Shown piece after piece: positions 53,201-60,754 of a stretch of 64,000 nucleotides of DNA; the first letter of the stretch is position 1, and each line of letters opens with the position of its first letter. This DNA is from Thermomonas sp. XSG. Lineage in GTDB: Bacteria; Pseudomonadota; Gammaproteobacteria; Xanthomonadales; Xanthomonadaceae. The position numbers were made by a program, and so were the translations under genes. The notes below the pieces were generated by a model that ran no database searches, had not been told where the DNA came from, and worked only from the letters and a program-made list of their open reading frames with translations. The stretch is taken from contig NZ_CP061497.1 in NCBI RefSeq assembly GCF_014678725.1, positions 1,628,001 to 1,692,000 of the forward strand, written 5' to 3'.

Positions 53201-55098
53201 TCCTCCACCCGCACTTCCCGGAACATGCCGGATTCCATGTGGAAGAACAGGTGGCAGTGATAGGCCCAGCGACCCAGCGCGTCGGCGCGCACGCGGTAGC
53301 TGCGCTTGCTGCCGGGCGGCATGTCCACGGTGTGCTTGCGCACCTGGAAGTTGCCGTCGGCGTCCTCCACGTCGCTCCACATCCCGTGCAGGTGGATTGG
53401 GTGGCTCATCATGGTGTCGTTGACCAGCACGATGCGCAGGCGCTCGCCGTAGGTCATCCGCAGCGGCTGCGCCTGGGCGAACTTCAGCCCGTCGAAGGAC
53501 CACGCGAACTTCTCCATGTGCCCGGTCAGGTGCAGCTCAACCGTGCGTCCCGGGTCCCGTCCGTCGGGATCGGCGAACGTGCTTCTGAGATCCGCGTAGG
53601 TCAGGACGCGGCGGCCGTTGTTGCGCAGGCCGATGCCGGGATCATCCAGCTTCGGCGTGGGTGCCATGGTCTGCATGTCCACCAGCGGGTTGTTGGTTTC
53701 GCTGGCGGGGTGGGCCTGCATCCCTCCGCCTCCCATGTCCGACATCGCAGCGTTGCCATGGTCCATGCCAGCCATCGCGCCCGCATTTGCCGACATGTCG
53801 TGGCCTGCATGCGGATCGGCGCCGATCGGTGCGGACGGGTTGGTGCCGGGCATGGCGTGACCCGCATGCGGGTCCGAGGCGGTAGCGGGCTGTGGGTTCT
53901 CCATCGCACTCATGTCGTGGCCCGCGTGCATATCGCCATGCCCCATGTCCGCCATGCTGATGATCGGGCGCGGGTCCAGCGGCGGAATCGGCGCGCGCAG
54001 GCCTTCGCGCACCGCCAGGGTGCCGCTGACGTAGCCTGTGCGCGCGCTGTCCTGGGCGAAGAGGGTGTAAGCGTCCTGCCCACTTGGCTGCACGATGACA
54101 TCAAAGGTTTCCGCCGCCGCGATGCGCAACTCGTCCACCGTCACCGGATGCACCGGCTGGCCATCGGCGGCCACCACGGTCAGCTTCAGCCCGGGGATGC
54201 GCACGTCGAAGTAGGTCATCGCCGAGCCGTTGATCAGGCGCAGCCGCACCTTGTCGCCGGGGGCGAACACGCCGGTCCAGTTGCCCAGCGCGGTGGTGCC
54301 GTTGAGCAGGTAGGTGTAGGTCTGCCCGTTGACGTCGGACAAGTCGGTCGGGGTCATGCGCATCTGCCCCCACATCTTGCGGTCGGCGATGGTGGCGGGC
54401 AGGCCGTTGCGCTCCGCATCGCGCATGAAATCGCCGACGGTGCGCTGGTAGACGTTGTCGTGGCTGGCCATTTTCTTGAGCCGCGCGAACAGCTTGGCGG
54501 GGTTCATATCGGTCCAGTCGGACAGCATCACCACGTAATCGCGGTCGCTGGCGATGGGGTCAGGTCCATCGGGGTCGATCACCAGCGGCCCGTACATGCC
54601 GCCCTGTTCCTGGAACCCGGAATGGCTGTGGTACCAGTAAGTGCCAGCTTGTTTGACGTCGAACCGATAGAGGTAGCTCTCCCCCGGGCGGATGCCGTCA
54701 AAGCTCATGCCGGGCACGCCGTCCATGTTCGCCGGCAGCAATATGCCGTGCCAGTGGATCGAGGTGTCAGGGCCGTGGATGGAGCCGCGTGGCAGCTCAT
54801 TGCGCACGCGCAGGGTAACCGTCGTGCCCTGTTTCCAGCGCAGCAGTGGGCCGGGCACGGTTCCATTGATGGTGACCGCGGGGCGGGTGCTGCCGGTGTA
54901 GTTGACCAGGGTTTCACCGATGCTGAGGTCGAACTCCGTCCCGCGCAGGGTCGGCATCGCGTGCGCCGTTTGTGCCCAGCTTGCGCGCGGCCACAGGCCC
55001 AAGCCGGCAACAGCGCCGCCCGCGGCCAGGCCCTGAACGAAACGTCGCCGCGACGGCATGGCGATGCCTTGCGGCACGCCGGTTGATTTGAATGACAT
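53197..55098 (-). CDS. copA: multicopper oxidase CopA
   Basis: 633 residues from the ATG at 55098 (GGAG 6 bp upstream). A Tat signal (PSRRRFVQGLAAGG) exports it folded. Copper sites: SIHWHG, GTYWYHSHSG, HPIHLHGMW and AYHCHLFFHMESGM (type 1, 2 and 3 ligands). A Met/His insert (about residues 380-460; MGHGDMHAGHDM, DPHAGHAM) is the copper-binding region of CopA-type oxidases. It oxidises Cu(I) and sequesters copper in the periplasm. Overlaps copB. Confidence 0.94.
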   Translation of the reverse strand: MSFKSTGVPQGIAMPSRRRFVQGLAAGGAVAGLGLWPRASWAQTAHAMPTLRGTEFDLSIGETLVNYTGSTRPAVTINGTVPGPLLRWKQGTTVTLRVRNELPRGSIHGPDTSIHWHGILLPANMDGVPGMSFDGIRPGESYLYRFDVKQAGTYWYHSHSGFQEQGGMYGPLVIDPDGPDPIASDRDYVVMLSDWTDMNPAKLFARLKKMASHDNVYQRTVGDFMRDAERNGLPATIADRKMWGQMRMTPTDLSDVNGQTYTYLLNGTTALGNWTGVFAPGDKVRLRLINGSAMTYFDVRIPGLKLTVVAADGQPVHPVTVDELRIAAAETFDVIVQPSGQDAYTLFAQDSARTGYVSGTLAVREGLRAPIPPLDPRPIISMADMGHGDMHAGHDMSAMENPQPATASDPHAGHAMPGTNPSAPIGADPHAGHDMSANAGAMAGMDHGNAAMSDMGGGGMQAHPASETNNPLVDMQTMAPTPKLDDPGIGLRNNGRRVLTYADLRSTFADPDGRDPGRTVELHLTGHMEKFAWSFDGLKFAQAQPLRMTYGERLRIVLVNDTMMSHPIHLHGMWSDVEDADGNFQVRKHTVDMPPGSKRSYRVRADALGRWAYHCHLFFHMESGMFREVRVEE

Positions 55099-55198
55099 GA
55101 CAGCTCCACATGGTTCGGTGACGGCCTTGCGTGCAAGGCAGATCCGGCATGGCATATCTCGCATGCACGGGAAGCGGCGCCGAAGCGCCTGAGGTCAC

Positions 55199-55618
55199 TT
55201 AGCCGATGGGAGGTCGAATAAGATTGAGCGGGACTTGGGACGAATGGCCCAAGGCGACGAATGCCCCCATGCGGGTGCGGCTCGGTGACGCGGCGGGCAT
55301 CACCACGTCAAGGATGGCGGCTTGTGCCAAGTTCACGCATGCACAAGCACACGTACCCTTTGCACAACAGTCCTTGTCACAGTCGGCTGGGTGACCTGCT
55401 GGCGGAGTGGACGTCGGGGCCTGCTCTCCCGCAGTTGCCGCGCTTTCGTCGTGCCCGCATGAAGCCGTGCCGGGCAGAGCCTCGGCATCGGTCGTTACCA
55501 GAAGTGCTTCGTGAGGCATGGCCGCCATGAACGGCATTGCGACCGCAGCCATGGCGTTGCCCATTCCGTTAAGGATCAGGCATAGGACCAAGAGCAGGCG
55601 GATAGCTAGGCGCGGCAT
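55199..55618 (-). CDS. copL: CopL-family metal-binding regulatory protein
   Basis: 139 residues. A signal peptide (LLLVLCLILNGMGNAMA) is followed by a His/Cys-rich middle: SCGHDES, HPADCDKDCCAKGTCACACVN. It ends LIRPPIG. In Xanthomonas, copL lies upstream of copAB and is needed for their copper-dependent expression. The position (100 bp before copA on the same strand) and the Cys cluster match that. No copRS genes lie nearby. Confidence 0.85.
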   Translation of the reverse strand: MPRLAIRLLLVLCLILNGMGNAMAAVAMPFMAAMPHEALLVTTDAEALPGTASCGHDESAATAGEQAPTSTPPAGHPADCDKDCCAKGTCACACVNLAQAAILDVVMPAASPSRTRMGAFVALGHSSQVPLNLIRPPIG

Positions 55619-55764
55619 GGGCGGATCTTAGGACAAGAATTGCGTTGGCGTGTGAAAGAATGGTTGGCTGTTCTCAGGAAGGGTTTGGTGAAATAAGAAG
55701 TGAGCCACTAGGTCCCGCGTGCCTGCTTCGTCGATTTCGGATTCCGATTGGCGAGCGCGACCAA

Positions 55765-56385
55765 TCAGGATTCGGTTTGTTCCGATATCTCCAGGGCGTC
55801 GTCGACTTCGATCCCCAAGTACCGCACGGTGCTCTCAAGCTTGCTGTGACCCAGGAGTAGTTGCACCGCTCTAAGGTTCTTCGTTCGGCGGCAGATCAGA
55901 GCGGCCTTGGTGCGTCGCATGGTGTGAGTCCCATAGCAGGAACTATCCAAGCCGATTTCCCGCACCCAGCGGTGGACGATTCGGGCGTACTGCCGAGTGG
56001 ATAGATGCGGGGAGTGGCCCGATCGACTCGGGAAGACAAAGTCAGAGCCTCGGAGACCAGCCGTCCGAGTCCATGCCTGCAGCGCGTCCCTGCTCATCTC
56101 GGTGATTTCGAACTGGACTGGTCGGCGCGTCTTTCGCTGCATCACCACCGCGCGCGAGTTGACGTGATTCTCGTGGGCGATGTCGAAGACGCGGAGGCCC
56201 AAGAGGTCGGAAGCACGGAGCTTTGAATCGATTGCCAGGTTGAATAAGGCGAGATCCCTGAGATTGCTGCGAAGCTGGAGTCGGACGCGGATCGCCCAGA
56301 TCTCCCGAAGTTTGAGAGGGGCCTTTTGGCCTACGATCTTGCCCTTGTTCCACGGAACTTGGTGGTATCTGCGTTTGGTAGCCAT
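55765..56385 (-). CDS. short tyrosine recombinase/integrase
   Basis: 206 residues from the ATG at 56385 (GGGAG upstream). The catalytic domain is nearly all there is: Arg in DSKLRASDLLG, HTMRRTKAALI (HxxR), LGHSKLES and Tyr in TVRYLGIEV. The usual N-terminal arm-binding domain is absent, so it resembles FimB/FimE-size recombinases. It is a close paralogue of the IS-split gene at 43447-45274. Both lie in the same direction and bracket the copper genes. Confidence 0.87.
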   Translation of the reverse strand: MATKRRYHQVPWNKGKIVGQKAPLKLREIWAIRVRLQLRSNLRDLALFNLAIDSKLRASDLLGLRVFDIAHENHVNSRAVVMQRKTRRPVQFEITEMSRDALQAWTRTAGLRGSDFVFPSRSGHSPHLSTRQYARIVHRWVREIGLDSSCYGTHTMRRTKAALICRRTKNLRAVQLLLGHSKLESTVRYLGIEVDDALEISEQTES

Positions 56386-56390
56386 GGGGA

Positions 56391-56409
56391 ACTCCCAATT
56401 AGAGGGAGT
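56391..56409 (-). promoter_or_regulatory. inverted repeat over the ribosome binding site of the intact recombinase
   Basis: ACTCCC at 56391-56396 and GGGAGT at 56404-56409 around a 7-bp loop. The minus-strand GGGAG ribosome binding site is one arm. The paralogous copy stands at 45280-45297. Confidence 0.5.
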
Positions 56410-56448
56410 AACAGCGTGCTCCTCCAACTGAGTGGCCGCTTCCGACCC

Positions 56449-56477
56449 AAAGCGGACATCCAACGGATGTCCGCTTT
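56449..56477. terminator. hairpin after intI
   Basis: Perfect 13-bp stem, AAAGCGGACATCC (56449-56461) and its complement (56465-56477), with a 3-nt loop. It lies between the intI stop and the recombinase start. A/T pairs at the base suit a bidirectional terminator, although the T-run is short. Confidence 0.6.
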
Positions 56478-56484
56478 GGCGCCT

Positions 56485-57435
56485 TCATTCGAAGTCCAGG
56501 TAGTCCAAAGGACTCGTGGTCTTGCGCGCAGCCTGCTCGACATGCGTGTAGATCATCGTTGTCTTCAGGTTGCGGTGACCCAATAACAGCTGAATCGTTC
56601 GGATATCAGTCCCTTCAGCCAGAAGGTGAGTCGCGAACGAGTGGCGAAGTGTGTGGACTGACGCCTGCTTAATGACTCGCGCCTCCTGAAGGGCTGTCTT
56701 GAAGGCAATCTGGACGCCGGATTCGGAAGCATGCCAGCGGAGCCACCGCCCACTGCCCGGGCAGTACCGCTGGACGCGAGATGGGAATACGAACTGCCAC
56801 GCCAGACTCCGGCTAGCGCTGGGGTACTTTCGTTCTAATGCATTGGGCAGCGGGGCGAAGCCTGCACCTCTTGCAACGTCTTGGCGGTGTCTACTCGCCA
56901 CGCGAAGCAAATGACGCTGGAGTGGCCGCTGGAGCCGTGTGGGCAAAATTGTGGTCCTGTCCTTGCCACCTTTTCCTGCACGTACATGGATCACCCCGGC
57001 TTTCATATCGACGTCTTTGATTCGCAATGTCATGCATTCCGTAACGCGCAAGCCCGAGCCGTAGAGGATATGGGCCATGAGAGCCGTGACTCCCTCCATC
57101 CTTCGCAAGATCGCCGACACTTCATGCGGGGTCAGGACTATTGGCAAGCGTTCGCGTCTCTGGATACGTTTCAATCCACTCAAATGGCAGATCTCAACCT
57201 CGAACACATCCCGATACAGGAAGAGCAGTGCATTGAGAGCTTGTGACTGGGTCGATGCGGCGACATGTTTTACCGTTGCCAGATGGTTAACAAAGCCGAT
57301 GATGCCCTCAGGTCCCACCGTGCGTGGATGTTGCGGAGTGTGGAAGTGGACGTAACGACGGATCCAGAACCGGTAAGCCTCTTCGGTCCTTCGGCTCAGG
57401 TGGCGTCGTCGACAAACAATCGACACCTGGTCCAT
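56485..57435 (-). CDS. intI: integron integrase IntI
   Basis: 316 residues. The catalytic domain has Arg in GSGLRVTECMTL, GKGGKDRTT, HTLRHSFATHLL, LLGHRNLKTTMIYTHV, i.e. all five key residues. The integron-specific extra helix is present between them (ALERKYPSASRSLAWQFVFPS; core LERKYPSASRSLAW), which ordinary Xer proteins lack. It recombines attC and attI to insert and excise cassettes. It is oriented away from the array, as usual. Intact, so probably active. Confidence 0.95.
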   Translation of the reverse strand: MDQVSIVCRRRHLSRRTEEAYRFWIRRYVHFHTPQHPRTVGPEGIIGFVNHLATVKHVAASTQSQALNALLFLYRDVFEVEICHLSGLKRIQRRERLPIVLTPHEVSAILRRMEGVTALMAHILYGSGLRVTECMTLRIKDVDMKAGVIHVRAGKGGKDRTTILPTRLQRPLQRHLLRVASRHRQDVARGAGFAPLPNALERKYPSASRSLAWQFVFPSRVQRYCPGSGRWLRWHASESGVQIAFKTALQEARVIKQASVHTLRHSFATHLLAEGTDIRTIQLLLGHRNLKTTMIYTHVEQAARKTTSPLDYLDFE

Positions 57436-57506
57436 CAGTCTCAGTGGGGGAGTAGTGGGGTGGGCGGTGTCACCCCATGAGGGTCGCTCCTTTGGTGGTC
57501 AAACGA

Positions 57507-57522
57507 CTGGAGCATACGTCAG
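57507..57522. promoter_or_regulatory. possible LexA-type box upstream of intI
   Basis: CTG-N10-CAG (CTGGAGCATACGTCAG), 72 bp upstream of the intI start. This is the general LexA form, and SOS control of intI is common. Xanthomonad LexA often prefers a different motif, and the inner bases are not A/T-rich, so this may be chance. Confidence 0.3.
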
Positions 57523-57606
57523 ACAAGGCTGATGTTGGATCCGGTTATACGTCATCTTGCCAGCTGAGCCCTGAGAGCCTAAAGTCTATTGAATTCATGC
57601 GGATAG

Positions 57607-57676
57607 CCAGCCATGCGTTATGGCTGGTGCATGTCGTATAAACGGATCAAAAGATCCGGCTAATAGGTAGTTAGAC
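57607..57676 (+). other. attI recombination region
   Basis: The first cassette joins at GTTAGAC (57670-57676), the same 7-bp core as at the end of attC sites. Just upstream are two perfect inverted repeats: CCAGCCAT/ATGGCTGG (57607-57614, 57620-57627; 5-bp loop) and CGGATC/GATCCG (57643-57648, 57653-57658; AAAA loop). TATAAA at 57637-57642 might be a -10 of a cassette promoter, but no good -35 is seen. Confidence 0.65.
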
Positions 57677-57684
57677 CGCACTAG

Positions 57685-58338
57685 ATGATTGCGACTGACA
57701 GGATTCAGCAACTCCACGATCGCTACCTCGACCTCGTTCGTCTTGAGGTAGAGGAGTTCGGCGTGAAAGCCACCGAAGTGCGCCACCTGATCGGCCGCCT
57801 GGGAGAGTTCCACTGTGCTCTCAAAGTAGGCGGCAGCTTAGCTACTAGAGCCAATCAGGCTGGCTTTGACGTTGTTTGCCCAAATGGACGGCGTATCAGC
57901 GTCAAGACAACGGCGCAATCTTCTGGCTTTGTAGCGATCTCAAAGTCGACCGAATCCCTAGTAGACGACTTGATGTTGATCCAGTACAAAAACGGCGCCC
58001 TGCGGACTGTTTACTTTGGGCCACTCACCGCCGCCACGGAGTGCGCCCGTACTTATGGGCCAACCAATTGCTATGAGCTTGATCTCAGCAGAGCGGGAAA
58101 TCTCGCAAACGCCCTGTTCGACGCATCTAAGAAGGTGCTAGTTAAGATGGAGGGTGGCTTTGTACAGACAGCCACCCGCAACGGCGAGTACCTCTTACTC
58201 GTCAATCAAACTGCAGCGCTGGACTTGCTTGACGCAGAGGATCGTGACGGCATCGAGCCGGTTGCGGAGTACTCATTTCAGACCCTTGAGGCGAGGAATG
58301 AGTACATTCACAGCAGGGGCTGGCCCAGTGCGGTCTAA
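57685..58338 (+). CDS. cassette 1: predicted nuclease-fold protein, unknown
   Basis: 217 residues, ATG at 57685 right after the attI core. The segment GRLGEFHCALKVGG...AGFDVVCPNGRRISVKTTA looks like a PD-(D/E)XK core: Glu in GEF, Asp in FDVV and the V-K pair in ISVKT. This pattern is seen in DUF6998-like and restriction-endonuclease-like proteins. No fused DNA-binding or methylase domain. As first cassette it should be the best expressed. Activity is inferred from motif only. Confidence 0.7.
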   Translation: MIATDRIQQLHDRYLDLVRLEVEEFGVKATEVRHLIGRLGEFHCALKVGGSLATRANQAGFDVVCPNGRRISVKTTAQSSGFVAISKSTESLVDDLMLIQYKNGALRTVYFGPLTAATECARTYGPTNCYELDLSRAGNLANALFDASKKVLVKMEGGFVQTATRNGEYLLLVNQTAALDLLDAEDRDGIEPVAEYSFQTLEARNEYIHSRGWPSAV

Positions 58339-58392
58339 CAATTCGTCCAAGCCGACGCCGCTTCGCGGCGCGGCTTAACTCAGGTGTTAGAC
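58333..58392 (+). repeat. attC site 1 (60 bp)
   Basis: Core GTCTAAC to GTTAGAC. Inner arms AAGCCG/CGGCTT enclose a CGCCGC-TTC-GCGGCG hairpin. The stop of cassette 1 lies in the first core. Confidence 0.93.
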
Positions 58393-58395
58393 CGC

Positions 58396-58917
58396 ATGTC
58401 CACAGATCGCAGCGATCGTCTATACGACACCTGGCGAGCCTCTGCAGAGAAGTTCGACTACTTCGTCCTCGGAATTCTCGGCGCGCTTTACGCCTACATC
58501 GCCAACAACTTTGAGCCTGGCGTCCTTGGGCTAAATCCAAAGACCGTTGAGTTGTCTGCTTTAGCTACGTTGTTTGCTTCCGCAATTCTTGGCTTTCTAC
58601 GCGTTGAAGCATCCGTTCTTCTCACAAGTCTCAACCATCGCTATCTAAGAGCTAATAAACAACGCGGCCTTTTTACTCAACAACTCGCTAACGGGCGCCC
58701 TTTCTTGAATTCAGCTACAGGCCAAATCTACGCGCCTCATGATGCGCAAGAGGAGGTTGCTGCAATCAATAACGCGCTACCGGGCATCAAGGAACAAATG
58801 GAACGCACTAGCCGACGCGCAGAGATCACTTACGCATGGCGCAATCGTCTAGTCCTTCTTGGCTTTCTGTGCTTGGTTGGGGCCAGAGTTTGGGGTGTGT
58901 ACTACCATGCGGTCTAA
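58396..58917 (+). CDS. cassette 2: membrane protein, unknown
   Basis: 173 residues, ATG at 58396. Two hydrophobic segments near 25-42 and 52-75 and one at the C-terminus (LVLLGFLCLVGARVWGVYY). A soluble middle (about 80-145) is charged. No family recognised. The stop lies in the next attC core, as for several cassettes here. Confidence 0.72.
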   Translation: MSTDRSDRLYDTWRASAEKFDYFVLGILGALYAYIANNFEPGVLGLNPKTVELSALATLFASAILGFLRVEASVLLTSLNHRYLRANKQRGLFTQQLANGRPFLNSATGQIYAPHDAQEEVAAINNALPGIKEQMERTSRRAEITYAWRNRLVLLGFLCLVGARVWGVYYHAV

Positions 58918-58971
58918 CAATTCGTCCAAGCCGACGCCGCTTCGCGGCGCGGCTTAACTCAGGTGTTAGGT
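58912..58971 (+). repeat. attC site 2 (60 bp)
   Basis: Core GTCTAAC to GTTAGGT, otherwise as site 1. Confidence 0.93.
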
Positions 58972-58976
58972 CCCCA

Positions 58977-59333
58977 ATGAAAGGTCTTCTCAAGAGCCTG
59001 CTCGTCTTAGCTCTTCTCATCACCTCGATGTCCGTCGCAGCTGAAAGAGTGCATCTCGGCTTCACGGTTCACTACACCCTCAAGAGCAGCGCTTTCAGCG
59101 CAAAACTCGATCGCGTCGTGGTGACCAAAGTGAACCAGAACTCCCCCGCAATGCGAGCGGGGCTATTTCCAGGCGACGTAATCGAGCTTTTGAACGGTTC
59201 GGTAGTAGCCGGCGCGTCTGCACGCAAGCTAGACGCAGAGATGGGCGCCATTCGAGCCGGAGACACCGTCAAAATGACAGTGTTGCGTTCTGGCAAGAAG
59301 GTCGCCATCAGCATGGTCGCTGGGGAGACCTAA
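58977..59333 (+). CDS. cassette 3: small exported PDZ-domain protein
   Basis: 118 residues. A signal peptide (KSLLVLALLITSMSVAA) is followed by a single PDZ-like domain: VTKVNQNSPAMRAGLFPGDVIELLNG (core SPAMRAGLFPGDVIELLNG) and AGDTVKMTVLRSGKKV. It is too small to hold a protease. A free-standing periplasmic PDZ protein could recruit or regulate a protease or bind C-termini. Confidence 0.8.
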   Translation: MKGLLKSLLVLALLITSMSVAAERVHLGFTVHYTLKSSAFSAKLDRVVVTKVNQNSPAMRAGLFPGDVIELLNGSVVAGASARKLDAEMGAIRAGDTVKMTVLRSGKKVAISMVAGET

Positions 59334-59387
59334 CAATTCATTCAAGCCGACGCCGCTTCGCGGCGCGGCTTAACTCAGGTGTTAGGC
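59328..59387 (+). repeat. attC site 3 (60 bp)
   Basis: Core ACCTAAC to GTTAGGC. ATTCATTC replaces ATTCGTCC of sites 1 and 2. Confidence 0.92.
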
Positions 59388-59420
59388 CATAGCGAAGGTC
59401 TGCGATACGCGGAGACAAAA

Positions 59421-59801
59421 ATGCCTTGCTTCTCTGATTGGTTCGAAAACATTGAGCCTGGCACGCCTGAATGGACAAAGGCCGAGAGGAAAGCTCGAGC
59501 GAAGCTAAAGTCAATTAAGCACATCATTGACTACTACTACGAATCCAACTCGTATCCACTTCCTGACCTTCCGGCTGGTACCAGGATTGACATGAACCGC
59601 CAGCCCAAGAATCACAGAGAACGGCAAATCAGGAATCTCATTTGCCATCACTTTCTATGTGATGGCGTTGGGCCTCAAACCCTGCGAGATGTTGCATACC
59701 TTCTAGATGAGCGAGCGCACCAGGATCGGCCGTATCTTGCAATCATATGGCCAACATATCTGTTACTGCGCAGTGGACCAATACTGCAGGTAGTCCCCTA
59801 G
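59421..59801 (+). CDS. cassette 4: unknown soluble protein
   Basis: 126 residues from the ATG at 59421 (GGAG 7 bp upstream). No signal peptide. The first half is highly charged (TKAERKARAKLKSIKHI) then YYYESNSYPLPDLP. Tyr- and Trp-rich near the end. No family recognised. Confidence 0.65.
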   Translation: MPCFSDWFENIEPGTPEWTKAERKARAKLKSIKHIIDYYYESNSYPLPDLPAGTRIDMNRQPKNHRERQIRNLICHHFLCDGVGPQTLRDVAYLLDERAHQDRPYLAIIWPTYLLLRSGPILQVVP

Positions 59802-59806
59802 AAATG

Positions 59807-59914
59807 GCCTAACAATTCGTTCAAGCCGAGACCGTTTCGCGGCCACGGCGCCGCAAGGTACATTGTCACGTCGCCGCGGCCGCAAAACGGTCCGGCTTAA
59901 CTCAGGTGTTAGGC
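59807..59914 (+). repeat. attC site 4 (108 bp, long type)
   Basis: Core GCCTAAC to GTTAGGC. Same outer arms as the short sites, but the central hairpin is replaced by a longer structure (GACCG...CGGTC-type arms and GCGGCC/GGCCGC). Confidence 0.9.
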
Positions 59915-59917
59915 CCC

Positions 59918-60142
59918 ATGTCGCGAGAGTTGTCGCTAGTCGTACTGAGTTACGCTGGTAGAGCGCTGGGTTTGGCCGCCGCTGGCTTCATCCTGTACTC
60001 GGCCCACAGGCGAGTGCGCGAAGGCGCCTTCGAGATATTTGGCACTGCTGTGCGCAAGTCGGACAACCCTGGCTCTTTCTGGTCGGTAATCGCTGTAGCC
60101 GTTGCGGGCGCCTGCTGGCTGGTGTATCTGGCCTTAAGCTAG
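59918..60142 (+). CDS. cassette 5: small membrane protein, unknown
   Basis: 74 residues from the ATG at 59918. Two hydrophobic segments: about 8-28 and 54-72 (SVIAVAVAGACWLVYLAL). A basic loop (HRRVREG) lies between them. No family recognised. Codon use is GC-rich compared with the other cassettes. Confidence 0.62.
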   Translation: MSRELSLVVLSYAGRALGLAAAGFILYSAHRRVREGAFEIFGTAVRKSDNPGSFWSVIAVAVAGACWLVYLALS

Positions 60143-60173
60143 GCTGCACTCCGGGTCCGGGTCCGGGCATGGG

Positions 60174-60233
60174 GCCTAACAATTCGTCCAAGCCGACGCC
60201 GCTTCGCGGCGCGGCTTAACTCAGGTGTTAGGC
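60174..60233 (+). repeat. attC site 5 (60 bp)
   Basis: Core GCCTAAC to GTTAGGC; body identical to site 1. Confidence 0.92.
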
Positions 60234-60238
60234 AACCA

Positions 60239-60670
60239 ATGAAACATTTCCGCATCTTGTTGATAGCTCTTGTCGCAGCATCCTGCTCGACGACCGCCGG
60301 AGATTTCTCTCCCAAAGACTTCATTGGGGTTTCGTGTAGCTCAAAGGATGGCGGCAAGACCTGCTTTGGCTACGGGGAGAGATATGAAAACGGCACGGAA
60401 GATGCCTGTGGCCGCATTCCAAACGGCGGGCCTGAGTTTGCCCTAAAGCTCACTTATGAGATCTCCGGATCTACGGTATGTAGCACCGTTGTTAAAACAT
60501 CAGACTCCCGCACCATGCCCGTTGGAGATAAGTTCTGCTCCGTTTATCTTCAGAAAAATGTTGACGGCATGACTTATCGCTTCACTGACGACGACTCCAC
60601 TAGAATCAGGCAAGGCTATCTGGCAAAAAGGTCTGACAAGTGGTGCCAGCACTTGATCGACGCACTTTAA
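60239..60670 (+). CDS. cassette 6: putative lipoprotein, unknown
   Basis: 143 residues, ATG at 60239. The lipoprotein signal has VAASC near residue 16. The mature part has five further Cys (at SCSSKDGG, TCFGYG, DACGRI, TVCST, KFCSVY and KWCQH), likely paired in disulfides. No family recognised. Confidence 0.68.
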   Translation: MKHFRILLIALVAASCSTTAGDFSPKDFIGVSCSSKDGGKTCFGYGERYENGTEDACGRIPNGGPEFALKLTYEISGSTVCSTVVKTSDSRTMPVGDKFCSVYLQKNVDGMTYRFTDDDSTRIRQGYLAKRSDKWCQHLIDAL

Positions 60671-60680
60671 TGCCTTGGTT

Positions 60681-60740
60681 GCCTAACAATTCATTCAAGC
60701 CGACGCCGCTTCGCGGCGCGGCTTAATTCAGGTGTTAGGG
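60681..60740 (+). repeat. attC site 6 (60 bp)
   Basis: Core GCCTAAC to GTTAGGG. One change, TTAATTCAG for TTAACTCAG, near the second core. Confidence 0.92.
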
Positions 60741-60754
60741 CGCAAAGGGGGCTT

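Noticed and set aside
43518..56385. Copper block as a composite transposon
   Set aside because: Only one IS copy is present in the window. The two flanking recombinase genes are a better candidate for movement.
57637..57642. Cassette promoter Pc with TATAAA as -10
   Set aside because: No acceptable -35 hexamer lies 16-18 bp upstream, so I do not list it as a promoter.
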